Assembly (NCBI GenBank): GCA_019359615.1
Contig: JAHHHA010000012.1
Span: forward strand, 62,001-126,000
Origin: Cyanosarcina radialis HA8281-LM2
GTDB taxonomy: Bacteria; Cyanobacteriota; Cyanobacteriia; Cyanobacteriales; CCAP-1448
Length of the DNA stretch: 64,000 bases
Reading direction: 5' to 3'
A model generated the notes under the pieces. That model was not told where the DNA came from. It saw only the letters and a list, made by a program, of their open reading frames with translations, and made no database searches. Positions 1-8,282 of this stretch are shown here, piece after piece. The position numbers and the translations under genes are program-made. The number at the start of each line of letters is the position of its first letter. Positions within the stretch are counted from its first letter, which is position 1.

Positions 1-375
1 AAACGTCATGCCGTAGAGCGATTGATGGCGATCTTTAGCGTCTACGAACAAATGGCTGACGATCCGCTGCTTCAGGGTGGTTGTCCCATTCTCAATACCG
101 CCGTAGAGAGCGATGACACTCATCCTGCCTTGCGCCAACGAGCGCAACTAGCGATGGATGGGTGGCGAAGTGTAATCCAACGCATTGTCAATAAGGGCAT
201 CCAGCGGGGAGAATTGCACTCAACAGTCGATCCCGATACTGTAGCAACGATTTCGATCGCTACGATTGAAGGTGCAGTCATGCTCGGCAAACTTTATGGC
301 GATCCTATCTATGTAGAGAGAGCGTTAAATCATCTCAAAAATTACGTTCAAAACCAACTAGCAACCCCAAGTTAA
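1..375 (+). CDS. TetR/AcrR-family regulator, C-terminal part (5' end outside window)
   Basis: The frame is open from base 1, so this is the end of a longer gene; only the ligand-binding/dimerisation half is present (about 124 residues). The stretch GCPILNTAVES followed by a long helical segment and a Gly-rich turn (EGAVMLGKLYGD) is typical of the C-terminal domain of TetR repressors. The N-terminal DNA-binding helix-turn-helix lies upstream and cannot be inspected. The gene ends 59 bases before a glutathione S-transferase gene, and a perfect palindrome of the kind TetR proteins bind lies between them. It therefore probably represses that transferase in response to an electrophile or drug. The family call is solid; the ligand is unknown. 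Confidence 0.8.
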   Translation, partial: KRHAVERLMAIFSVYEQMADDPLLQGGCPILNTAVESDDTHPALRQRAQLAMDGWRSVIQRIVNKGIQRGELHSTVDPDTVATISIATIEGAVMLGKLYGDPIYVERALNHLKNYVQNQLATPS

Positions 376-392
376 ATTTTTTTGCTCTTTGA

Positions 393-408
393 CAGACCGA
401 TCGGTCTG
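393..408. promoter_or_regulatory. 16-bp palindrome, candidate TetR operator
   Basis: CAGACCGATCGGTCTG is a perfect dyad placed 27 bases before the GST start codon and directly after the TetR stop codon. TetR-family operators commonly have the form AGACC-N-GGTCT. The placement suggests control of the downstream transferase. No promoter boxes were assigned. Confidence 0.55.
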
Positions 409-434
409 CTGTCGTTATTTGGTAGAAAATTCCC

Positions 435-1118
435 ATGTTAAAACTTTACTACGCCCGTCCTTCAGCTTATGCCCGTCCCGTATGGCTAGCCTTGGTAGAA
501 AAGCAACTTAATTTTGAGTTGGTTCCAGTCGATCTCAGTGGCGAACAATTTGAACCGGAATATTTGGCCGTCAATCCCTTCAGTCACGTCCCAGTTTTGT
601 TTGATGGCGATTTCCGAGTCATCGAATCTCTGGCCATTCTCGATTATCTCGAAGCACGCTACCCGGAGCGCTCCTTGCTGCCAAAAGATGCGATCGCTTT
701 GGCTAAAGTGAGAATGGTACAACTAGTGACGCTCAATGAGTTACTGTCAGCCGTGTTCAAACTGCTCGTTAGCCAAGAGAACTCGATCGAGTTAGAATAC
801 GGTCGGCTGCGAGCGACGAATGCATTGAATTTTTTAGAAAATCTGTTGGGCGATTCGCCCTACTTTGCTGGCGAGACGCTGACGCTGGCAGAGATCGTGG
901 CTGGAACGCTGGTTTATCGAATGCCGGATCTGGGAATCGATCTAACCGATTATCCCAGATTAAACGTTTGGTCTGAGAAATTATTGTCGCGTCCAACCTG
1001 GCAGCAGATCGAACTCAGTTCGGAAGAGTGGGGTAAGTACAAACGGGCGATTCGAGTCTTTCCCAAAATTTGGGATCGTCGTCGCCGTCAGCGCATTGAG
1101 GCTCTATCTGAGAAATAA
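435..1118 (+). CDS. Glutathione S-transferase family protein
   Basis: This 227-residue protein has the two-domain GST layout. The N-terminal thioredoxin-like half (about 1-80) contains the VPVL segment with its cis-proline (52-55) and the Glu-Ser glutathione-contacting pair (64-65, ESLAILDYLE). An all-helical C-terminal half (about 90-210) follows. It would conjugate glutathione to electrophiles or act as a peroxidase or isomerase in the cytosol; the substrate cannot be read from sequence. The C-terminus is unusually basic (WDRRRRQR). The TetR gene and its palindrome immediately upstream suggest inducible expression. The start is the ATG at 435; no strong ribosome-binding site is visible. Confidence 0.85.
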   Translation: MLKLYYARPSAYARPVWLALVEKQLNFELVPVDLSGEQFEPEYLAVNPFSHVPVLFDGDFRVIESLAILDYLEARYPERSLLPKDAIALAKVRMVQLVTLNELLSAVFKLLVSQENSIELEYGRLRATNALNFLENLLGDSPYFAGETLTLAEIVAGTLVYRMPDLGIDLTDYPRLNVWSEKLLSRPTWQQIELSSEEWGKYKRAIRVFPKIWDRRRRQRIEALSEK

Positions 1119-1250
1119 ACGCACGAAAATCCTTACAAAACGGTCTATAGGCGAACTATCTGAAGCTACCTAAATGCTTTAAACTGCTGTAGACGATCGA
1201 GCAACCAGCCCTAGAGATGATATCAAATCCGCTTAACAAAGGTTGGGAAA

Positions 1251-1310
1251 GCCCTCACCCCCAACCCCTCTCCCTTGGGAGAGGGGAGCCGGAGGCGGGG
1301 TGAGGGGTGG
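1251..1310. repeat. Dispersed CCTCACCCC/CTCTCCC repeat, copy 1
   Basis: An imperfect palindromic element: CCCTCACCCCCAACCCCTCT, then GGGAGAGGGG, then GGGGTGAGGGG. Related copies lie near 5065, 14564, 34097, 44722, 48197 and 54319. It fills much of the 272-base spacer before argB. Confidence 0.7.
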
Positions 1311-1390
1311 GTTCATGGTTTTAAAAACCGGATTTTGTATGATTTCCAACTGTCTCGATCGCAAACCTCTACTCGTTCTTTCAGTTACCT

Positions 1391-2311
1391 ATGGTCAACG
1401 ATAGCGAATACTTTCGACAAACTGAAGCCACTCGCGTCAGGATACTAAGCGAAGCACTTCCTTACATCCAGCAATTTGCGGGTCGTACTGTAGTCGTAAA
1501 ATACGGCGGTGCGGCGATGAAAGAAAGCAATTTGAAAGATAAAGTCATCCGCGATATCGTCTTTCTCTCTTGTGTGGGGATTAGACCTGTAGTGGTACAC
1601 GGCGGCGGCCCAGAAATTAACAGTTGGCTGGATAAATTAGGAATCGAACCTCAATTTAAGAATGGCTTGCGAGTCACCGATGCCGCCACCATGGATGTAG
1701 TCGAAATGGTGCTGGTCGGTCGAGTGAATAAAGAAATCGTCTCTTTAATCAACCAAGCTGGAGGTGCAGCGGTAGGACTGTGCGGCAAGGATGGCAATTT
1801 GATTAAAGCGCGTCCAGAGGGTAGGGAAGGAATCGGTTTTGTGGGTGAAGTCAATAGCGTTGATATCAAGCTGTTGAAATCTTTAGTCAATAATGGCTAC
1901 ATTCCGGTAGTATCGAGCGTGGCTGCCGACGATACAGGTCAAGCATATAACATCAATGCCGATACAGTTGCCGGAGAACTAGCAGCAGCTTTGGAAGCCG
2001 AAAAATTGATTTTGCTGACCGATACGGTGGGGATATTGAAAGATTACAAAGATCCATCCACCATCATATACAAACTAGATATTCGGCAAGCACGAGAACT
2101 GATGGACAGCGGCGTAGTTGGTGGTGGGATGATTCCTAAAGTTAATTGTTGCGTGCGATCGCTCGCTCAAGGAGTAAAAGCCGCCCATATTATTGACGGT
2201 CGAATTCCTCACGCGCTGCTATTAGAAATCTTCACTAATGACGGCATCGGTTCGATGATCGTAGCTTCAGAATTTAACAAGAATAAAGGAGTTAAAAAAA
2301 TCCAAATGTAG
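1391..2311 (+). CDS. argB: Acetylglutamate kinase
   Basis: It phosphorylates N-acetyl-L-glutamate, the second and controlled step of arginine synthesis. The 306-residue protein has the amino-acid-kinase nucleotide loop VVKYGGAAM (35-43), the substrate loop HGGGPEI (70-76), and the GGGMIPKV stretch near the C-terminus. The N-terminal helix ahead of the kinase core (about 1-28) is the hallmark of arginine-inhibited, hexameric NAGK. In cyanobacteria that form is activated by PII (GlnB). The gene is monocistronic and converges on tsaB; both stop codons lie in the same hairpin. A possible PirA homologue, which would act on this regulation, is at 31612-31770. Confidence 0.96.
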   Translation: MVNDSEYFRQTEATRVRILSEALPYIQQFAGRTVVVKYGGAAMKESNLKDKVIRDIVFLSCVGIRPVVVHGGGPEINSWLDKLGIEPQFKNGLRVTDAATMDVVEMVLVGRVNKEIVSLINQAGGAAVGLCGKDGNLIKARPEGREGIGFVGEVNSVDIKLLKSLVNNGYIPVVSSVAADDTGQAYNINADTVAGELAAALEAEKLILLTDTVGILKDYKDPSTIIYKLDIRQARELMDSGVVGGGMIPKVNCCVRSLAQGVKAAHIIDGRIPHALLLEIFTNDGIGSMIVASEFNKNKGVKKIQM

Positions 2312-2337
2312 AGACGTAGCAGTGCTACGTCTCTACA
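2307..2337. terminator. 15-bp hairpin between argB and tsaB, also a dispersed repeat
   Basis: TGTAGAGACGTAGCA (2307-2321) pairs perfectly with its reverse complement at 2323-2337 across one G. The argB stop (2309-2311) and the tsaB stop (2325-2327, minus strand) both lie inside it. It can act as a bidirectional terminator, although there is no U-tract. The same TAGAGACGT core recurs at 23490 and 60036. Confidence 0.6.
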
Positions 2338-2969
2338 GGATGTTGTCCGTAAAATGGCAGTGCTTCCGACCATAGCGATCGCTTTCCTTGTTGCCAATCT
2401 AAATTAGCTAGTTCCAGAACGCTAGTTACCGATGCACCCAATCCTTCTCCAGCCGGAAGATTAATTAACTCGTAGGTCCTCGGCCAGCTTTCTAGTTGTT
2501 CTTGCCATTGTTCTGGAGAAAGGACGCGATCGCTAAGCAAACAGTTCAGTTGACAATTATCTGGCAATTGCTCGTAGATGGCGGCAAATAATTGACCTCT
2601 TTGGGCAGGCATTTGAACGGCTACAGTTGCCTTTTGTCCTTCTCTTTCTCGGAGGTGCGATCGGGCTGCTGCTGCTAAGGTGGAAATAGCAAATAAGGGA
2701 ATATCTAGTTGTTGGGCTAGCGTTCTAGCAGTCACGACACCAATGCGAGTGCCCGTGAAACTGCCCGGCCCTTTTGCTACTGCAATCCAACCTAAATCCG
2801 CCCATGTTTGAGGTTGGATAAATTCGGCTAGATATTGATGTAAATAGAGAGATAAATCTCGTCCTAAATTCCAATTAGAAAAGCGAGAATCTCCAGAAAA
2901 GTTGCTTAAGGCTAAACCCAATTCTGGGCTACTAGTATGAATTGCTAAACCGTATTCGATCGCGAACAT
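2325..2969 (-). CDS. tsaB: tRNA threonylcarbamoyladenosine biosynthesis protein TsaB
   Basis: TsaB is the inactive partner that dimerises with TsaD so that the threonylcarbamoyl group is transferred to A37 of ANN-decoding tRNAs. The 214-residue protein has the ASKHA-fold N-terminus (YGLAIHTSS) and the family signature GPGSFTGTRIG (67-77). The C-terminal half is divergent, as is usual for TsaB. The gene is transcribed towards argB. The start is the ATG at 2969. Confidence 0.92.
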   Translation of the reverse strand: MFAIEYGLAIHTSSPELGLALSNFSGDSRFSNWNLGRDLSLYLHQYLAEFIQPQTWADLGWIAVAKGPGSFTGTRIGVVTARTLAQQLDIPLFAISTLAAAARSHLREREGQKATVAVQMPAQRGQLFAAIYEQLPDNCQLNCLLSDRVLSPEQWQEQLESWPRTYELINLPAGEGLGASVTSVLELANLDWQQGKRSLWSEALPFYGQHPVET

Positions 2970-3075
2970 TAATGAAGATAGGTAAATTCAAATGGGAGAG
3001 AAGCTAAAATGACACATTATGGTGGGGTTAGTTGGGTTTCCTGCCGTCAACCCAACCTACAGTTATTGCACTTCA

Positions 3076-4950
3076 TTATTCATCCTTCATTCGTTGCCAA
3101 ATTTTAACTGTTTTGTCATAACTACCGCTAACTAGGGTTTCTCCATCAGGACTAAAGGCCACAGAAGTTACACCTTTGATATGCCCAGTCAGAGTATGCA
3201 GAAGTTCTCCTGTCTTGACATCCCATAACTTGATAGTTTTATCTCTTCCTCCTCCACTGGCGAGAATTTGACCATCAGGACTGACGGCTACAGACTCAAT
3301 TCCGCCCATCCAACCCGAATGTCCGGTAAGAGAAAAGATTTCTGCACCAGTGTTAACATCCCAGAACTTGAGGAAGTTATCAAAAGTGCCACCAATTAGC
3401 ATCTGACCGTCAGGGGTAAAAACTAATGACTGCACCCAGTTATTGGCAGCACGAGTAATTATTTCTTTGCCTGTACTGACATTCCACAGTTTAGCGGTAT
3501 TGTCGCAACTGCCACTAGCCAAAACTTGACCGTCAGGGCTAAAAGCTACTGCTTGTATCCAACCTGAATGGCCGTTAAGAGTGCCAATTTCTTGTCCAGT
3601 GGCTAAATGCCATAACTTAATAGTATTGTCATCGCTACCACTAGCTAATATTTGACCGTCTGGACTAATAGCCACAGAAGTTAAGCTCTTGAAATGCCCA
3701 GAAAAAGTATAAATTTCAGTTCTAGTTTTTAAGTTCCAATATTTAATTTTTTTGTCATCGCTACTACTAACCAGAGTCTCGCCATGAGGATTAAAAGCCA
3801 CAGCGCGAATAAAGTTAGTATGTCCGGCTAGAGTAAACATTTCTTGTCCAGTATTCAAATCCCATAACTTAATCTTGTAATCTTCACTGCCGCTGGCTAA
3901 CATCTGTCCGTCAGGACTAATGGCAACGCTGCGAACTCCAGCAAACATTCCGAAATGCCCAGTTAAAGTTTGCACGCATTGCCAGTTTGCGTTTTTCGGT
4001 TGGGATTTGGTAACAACAGATCGCGGTGAAGAAATTTGAGGTGTAGCAGGTTTTATAGATGCTTTTGAAACTGGCGATCGATTTAAATCTTGCAGGATCT
4101 CCGAGGCAGATTGATAGCGACGGTTAATCGCATTTTCTAGCATTCGATCGAGAATTTGACCTAGATGCTGACTGATGGGTTGAGTTAAATAGTCTCGCCA
4201 CACCCAAGTTCCTTCATTCACAGAGTATAAATCGAACGGTTCGATCGCGGTCAACAAGTGAATGCAAGTGACTCCTAAACTATAGATATCGCTGGCAAAA
4301 GTGGCTTTACCTATAGCTTGTTCCGGTGCTACAAAGCCAGCAGAACCGATTACAGTTCCGGTTCTGGCCAAAGCAGTACCAGTTGCAAACTTAGCCGCAC
4401 CGAAATCGACTAACACTAATTGATTATCGGCTCGACGGCGAATGATATTTTCGGGTTTGAGATCGCGATGAATAACTTGATGTTGATGGACGAATTGCAA
4501 CAAGGGCAGTAGATCGTTTAATAGTTGGCGAATTTGAGTTTCGTTGAAAGCACCTCGTTCTGACAATTCTGCGGCTAAATTTTGCCCGTCGATAAATTCT
4601 TGCACCAAATACTGGCGGCGATCGCAGGTACAATATGCCAGCAAGCTAGGAATCTGGGGATGGTTGCCCAACTCATCTAACCGCACGGCTTCTTGTTGAA
4701 ACAACTCTGCGGCTTTCTCAAAACTGTTGGTTCCTTGAGCTTGAGGGAAAAACTGCTTGATGACGCACAAAGGTTTAGATGGTTTAAACTCATCCACGGC
4801 TAAAAAGGTTCTGCCAAAGCCGCCTTTGCCAATGAGTTTGAGGGCCCGATAGCGATCGCTCAAGAGCAATTTGCTACCGCATCGAATGCAAAATCGAGCA
4901 TCCTTGGGATTTTGAGGTTTCTGGCAGGCAGGATTAAGGCAATAGCTCAT
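3076..4950 (-). CDS. Serine/threonine protein kinase with C-terminal WD40 propeller
   Basis: A 624-residue signalling protein. A zinc ribbon with Cys4, Cys9, Cys21 and Cys24 opens it, followed by a Hanks-type kinase domain (about 33-290) with glycine loop GKGGFGRT, catalytic HRDLKPEN and VDFGAAK, all intact. After a Ser/Pro-rich linker come seven WD40 repeats (about 325-622), each ending in a form of IKLWD, enough for a closed beta-propeller. No transmembrane helix is visible, so it is probably cytosolic. The propeller would present targets to the kinase; these are unknown. The family is expanded in cyanobacteria. It stands alone between tsaB and a repeat-filled spacer. Confidence 0.93.
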   Translation of the reverse strand: MSYCLNPACQKPQNPKDARFCIRCGSKLLLSDRYRALKLIGKGGFGRTFLAVDEFKPSKPLCVIKQFFPQAQGTNSFEKAAELFQQEAVRLDELGNHPQIPSLLAYCTCDRRQYLVQEFIDGQNLAAELSERGAFNETQIRQLLNDLLPLLQFVHQHQVIHRDLKPENIIRRRADNQLVLVDFGAAKFATGTALARTGTVIGSAGFVAPEQAIGKATFASDIYSLGVTCIHLLTAIEPFDLYSVNEGTWVWRDYLTQPISQHLGQILDRMLENAINRRYQSASEILQDLNRSPVSKASIKPATPQISSPRSVVTKSQPKNANWQCVQTLTGHFGMFAGVRSVAISPDGQMLASGSEDYKIKLWDLNTGQEMFTLAGHTNFIRAVAFNPHGETLVSSSDDKKIKYWNLKTRTEIYTFSGHFKSLTSVAISPDGQILASGSDDNTIKLWHLATGQEIGTLNGHSGWIQAVAFSPDGQVLASGSCDNTAKLWNVSTGKEIITRAANNWVQSLVFTPDGQMLIGGTFDNFLKFWDVNTGAEIFSLTGHSGWMGGIESVAVSPDGQILASGGGRDKTIKLWDVKTGELLHTLTGHIKGVTSVAFSPDGETLVSGSYDKTVKIWQRMKDE

Positions 4951-5064
4951 AATTTGAATTATGAATTATGAATTATGAAGGGTGAAAGGTGAAAGACGAG
5001 GGGTGTACTATTTTTCCTTGCCTGCATCACGGTTGAATCGATCGCTTGCGTGAATCAAAGATTT

Positions 5065-5154
5065 GCCCTCATCCCCCGACCCCTTCTCCCTAGGGAGAAG
5101 GGGAGAGAGTTTCAAAGTCCCTCTCCCGTGGGAGAGGGATTTAGGGTGAGGGCA
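5065..5154. repeat. Dispersed CCTCACCCC/CTCTCCC repeat, copy 2 (double unit)
   Basis: Two tandem dyads: CCCCTTCTCCC with GGGAGAAGGGG, then CCCTCTCCCGTGGGAGAGGG, bounded by GCCCTCAT and GGGTGAGGGC. It occupies most of the 236-base spacer between two minus-strand genes. Confidence 0.7.
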
Positions 5155-5186
5155 AAGATTCGTGCCGGAGGTCTAATTCTTTGAGT

Positions 5187-6761
5187 TTAACCTTTACCAA
5201 AAACCCTTTTAACGCTGCTCCAAACCAGATCTGGTCGAACTAAGGTGTTGGCACAAATCATCCCAGAAATCGTCACCGCTGGAACCCCAATTCCTGGCAT
5301 GGTGCTATCTCCGACCCGATATAACCCCCGAATCGGGGTATGACAGCTAGGAAGCATTTCTTTCCCCGCTGCTAGCGCCGGACCGTAGGTTCCTCGATCG
5401 CGTCGCAGAAAATAAGCATGAGTCAATGGCGTACCAATTAATTCCAGCGTCACTCGCTCTCTGATATCGGGAATTACTTTTTCTAAAGCTTGATACAAAG
5501 ATTGCGTTAGCGAAGCTCCTCTGAAAGAGGCTCGCTCTTGCTTTTTTTGTTGGTATCCCACATCTTTCTGCCACCCTTCATAGGGTTCTAAAGTATAAGC
5601 GTGAACTACATGATGTCCTGGAGGAGCTAATTTGTTATCCCAAACCGAAGGAATCGAAATCATGCAAGTGTTTCCCGGTACGGTTAAATCCACATCGGCA
5701 TCGCGCACCACTACATGATGTCCGGTTAATCCTTCTAATCCATCAGCTTTAATGCCCAAATGGAGGTGCATAAAGCTATCGACTGCGGGCGTTTTTAAAG
5801 CTGCTTGTCGGTAATTTGGAGGTAGATCTTCTGGACGCAATAATTGACCGTAGGTATCCCAAATGGTGGCATTAGAGATAACTGTAGGGGCTTCGATCGT
5901 CTCCCCAGAGCGCAACTCGACCCCCACTACCGCCCCCGATTTCACCAAAATGCGATCGACATGGGCGTTTAACCGCAATTGGCCTCCCCACCGCTTCAAT
6001 CCTTTAACGAGGGCAGATACGATCGCTCCACTACCGCCTACAGGATATTCTGCCCCCGCACGGGCGCGTTCTCCTAGCACGAATGCTACTTCGGGCGCTA
6101 CCGTTCCACGGGCCTTTAATCCCGATAGCAAAAAGCATTCTAAGTCAATCAATCGGCGCACCCAAGGATCTTTTACTTCTCGATCCATTATCTGACCGAC
6201 CGAACTGTTAATAATAGGCAGTTGGGGCAACAACTTAATTAAGCTGGGAAGGTAGCGAGATAATAAAACTGGCACTAACTGCCAATCGGCTCTCAAGGCT
6301 AGAGAGGGAATCTCTTTGAGGCGATCGTAGAGAGCTAACAATTGCCGCTCGAACCGTTCGAGTTCTTTGGCTCCCGTGGGGGTAATTTGGGCTACAGCTT
6401 GGCGATACCGCAAAAGATCGGCGCAAGCGGGAAAAGTTACGTCGGGAAAATGATAGTGTCCGATCGGGTCGTAAGGAATTACTTCTAGCGATTCTCCCAA
6501 GACATCTAACACTTGCTTGAGGGGATTAAAACTCTGATGCTGAGGACCTAACCCAGAATAAAACGAAGGCCCCGAATCGAAGTGAAACCCCCGTTTAGTG
6601 AAGCTATGGGCTGCCCCACCTGGGATGGAATGGCTTTCTAAAATCAGCACTCGCTGGCCGTAAACAGCTAATAAGGCTCCGGCAGTCAGACCGCCAATCC
6701 CGCTGCCAATAATTACTACATCGATCGGTTCGTTACTCACTGCTAACTTTGAGCAAAACAA
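5187..6761 (-). CDS. FAD-dependent oxidoreductase of the CrtISO/phytoene-desaturase family
   Basis: The 524-residue protein opens with a Rossmann FAD loop (GSGIGG, 19-24, ending at Glu42) and HSIPGGAAHSF. It ends with a second FAD-contacting segment, YRVGDSTMPGIGVPAVTISG. This arrangement matches carotenoid isomerases and desaturases (CrtH/CrtISO, CrtO) and the related NAD(P)/FAD phytoene-dehydrogenase-like proteins. The substrate is probably a carotenoid or related polyene, but isomerase, desaturase and ketolase cannot be separated here. A 119-bp degenerate copy of part of this gene lies upstream (7283-7401), so it was once locally duplicated. No carotenoid genes flank it. Confidence 0.85.
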   Translation of the reverse strand: MFCSKLAVSNEPIDVVIIGSGIGGLTAGALLAVYGQRVLILESHSIPGGAAHSFTKRGFHFDSGPSFYSGLGPQHQSFNPLKQVLDVLGESLEVIPYDPIGHYHFPDVTFPACADLLRYRQAVAQITPTGAKELERFERQLLALYDRLKEIPSLALRADWQLVPVLLSRYLPSLIKLLPQLPIINSSVGQIMDREVKDPWVRRLIDLECFLLSGLKARGTVAPEVAFVLGERARAGAEYPVGGSGAIVSALVKGLKRWGGQLRLNAHVDRILVKSGAVVGVELRSGETIEAPTVISNATIWDTYGQLLRPEDLPPNYRQAALKTPAVDSFMHLHLGIKADGLEGLTGHHVVVRDADVDLTVPGNTCMISIPSVWDNKLAPPGHHVVHAYTLEPYEGWQKDVGYQQKKQERASFRGASLTQSLYQALEKVIPDIRERVTLELIGTPLTHAYFLRRDRGTYGPALAAGKEMLPSCHTPIRGLYRVGDSTMPGIGVPAVTISGMICANTLVRPDLVWSSVKRVFGKG

Positions 6762-7087
6762 TTGTCAATTCGCAATTCGCAATTCGCAGTTCGCAATTAT
6801 TGATTGCAATTGCAAATTGCTTTGAACGTCAAAGCTGGCATTTTAGCTCATTCTCGCTCTGACCGGGATAAAGTGACTAACAAGAATGTCAACTCCTGAT
6901 GGTGTTTTGAAGCCTCGATCGCTTCTACAACTGATAATAATTCTTGGAAATCGTCAACCGCTTTCCTTATCAGGGAGTGCCAGCAAGCTCCATATCCAAC
7001 CCCTCCATTTATTTTGGGCCAAAGCTTTTACCGATCGTATTTGATATCGAATCCGGTTAAACACCCATAATAAGATCGATTGTATAT

Positions 7088-7170
7088 CGTAGGTTGGGTT
7101 GTAGGCGTAGCCTTAAGGCAGGGTACGGAGTGAAACCCAACACCCCAGGAGTGTTGGGTTTCGCTATCGC
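7088..7170 (+). repeat. GTTGGGTTTC repeat, copy in inverted pair with 11240-11316
   Basis: The element begins GTAGGTTGGGTTGTAGGCGT and ends GTGTTGGGTTTCGC. Its first 74 bases match the reverse complement of about 11240-11316 with roughly five mismatches by eye. Shorter relatives lie at 3021-3060, 36885-36926 and 63596-63640. Confidence 0.75.
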
Positions 7171-7282
7171 TCAGGCTCAGACAGTCAATAAAAAAGCCCT
7201 CACTTGAGAGGGAGCTAGAAAGGTAATCGTTGCTGCCGAAGATGCGGCTAGGACTAAAAATGCACCGGGAGGGGCGATCGCC

Positions 7283-7401
7283 ACTCGACCCTTACTACCG
7301 CACCCGATTCCACCAAAATGCGATCGACATGAGCGTTTAAGCGCAATTGACCTCCCCACTCCTGGAATCCTCTGACGAGGGTAGCCACGATCGCTCCACT
7401 A
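7283..7401 (-). pseudogene. Remnant duplicate of the CrtISO-like gene (5187-6761)
   Basis: An ungapped by-eye alignment to 5915-6033 gives 119 bases with about 16 mismatches, near 87% identity. Both copies read in the minus direction, so this is a decayed direct duplicate of an internal segment. The rest of the gene is absent, and no start, stop or catalytic region survives. Around it (6762-7468) I see no intact gene. The preceding stretch 6762-6830 is low-complexity AATTCGCAATT-type sequence. Confidence 0.8.
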
Positions 7402-7468
7402 TCGAGATCTCATATATCGCCTGTTGAAGCGTACTCAACTTAAATAGCGTACTGAAAATGCGACAAAT

Positions 7469-8059
7469 TCACTGAACCGTTGGATCTTGAGTTACCGGAA
7501 CCAAGCGATAAAGCATTCCTCCATTTGCAGCCTCAACAATTGGCTTATTGAGCTTAGCTTGCGAGGCCGAGGGAATATCGGTGGATTGCTGGATTGTTGT
7601 AACTGTGTTTTGAACGGCCTCGATCGTCGTTTTTATCGTGTCATTCACACCCTCAGTTGTATTTTTGACGGTGCTGGCCGTCGTTTCTACAGTATCAGTC
7701 AATTCGTTAGCCGCACTCTTCACCGTGCTGCCAACATCTTTAACCGTTTCATTCACGCCCACAGCCACACTCTTAACGGCAGTGCCAACTTCTTTTACCG
7801 TTTCGCTGACGCTAGATGCTGCTCCTTTGACTGAGTTTCCGACTCCTTTAACAGTTCGATTCACTCGCTCGACGGTACTCTTGTTGGTCAAAGCACCTGC
7901 AATTCCACCTAAAGCTGCTCCAATTAAGATGCCGATCGTGACTTTCAAAACTCCATTTTGAGTAGAATTCTCCGTCTCAGCCTCGGCCTCATTGATTCGA
8001 TCGACAGGCTCGTCAATGCTCGTTTCGTCTGAAGTTAATGTCTGATTGCTTTGGTACAC
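7469..8059 (-). CDS. Glycine-zipper, LEA-like repetitive protein (first of a pair)
   Basis: The preferred start is GTG at 8059 (reading YQSNQTL), because AAGGAG lies 8 bases upstream. The frame stays open further upstream to a TTG at 8212 without a good site. The resulting 196-residue protein has an acidic N-terminus and a short hydrophobic glycine zipper (about 43-57, GILIGAALGGIAGA). About 110 residues follow of alternating Val/Thr/Lys repeats such as VKGVGNSVKGAASSVSETVK, forming an amphipathic 11-mer-like helix as in late-embryogenesis-abundant proteins. Membrane protection under drying or salt stress is a plausible role but an inference. The neighbour at 8283 shares the architecture. Confidence 0.7.
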   Translation of the reverse strand: MYQSNQTLTSDETSIDEPVDRINEAEAETENSTQNGVLKVTIGILIGAALGGIAGALTNKSTVERVNRTVKGVGNSVKGAASSVSETVKEVGTAVKSVAVGVNETVKDVGSTVKSAANELTDTVETTASTVKNTTEGVNDTIKTTIEAVQNTVTTIQQSTDIPSASQAKLNKPIVEAANGGMLYRLVPVTQDPTVQ

Positions 8060-8282
8060 AATAACGATCTCCTTGGTTGCAGGATAACTGAATATTTTCG
8101 GAGCGATAAATTGAAAGCATCCACCTTCTGCAATACATTCAGTCAGGATGTTCGAGGTAGACGTAGAATTTATCTTTGGTCTACGCCTACCTGATGAAAT
8201 CAAGATTCTCAAGCCACTTTCGCTCTCAGCAATGTTTCTGAGATTCTAAATACTGATGTTTCACCACTCTAAGCCATCGCTC

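Noticed and set aside
7177-7359. Peptide APPGAFLVLAASSAATITFL in a minus-strand frame, reminiscent of Rnf/Nqr membrane subunits
   Set aside because: Too short and the only similarity is a hydrophobic run; the frame also runs into the CrtISO-like remnant read in another frame.
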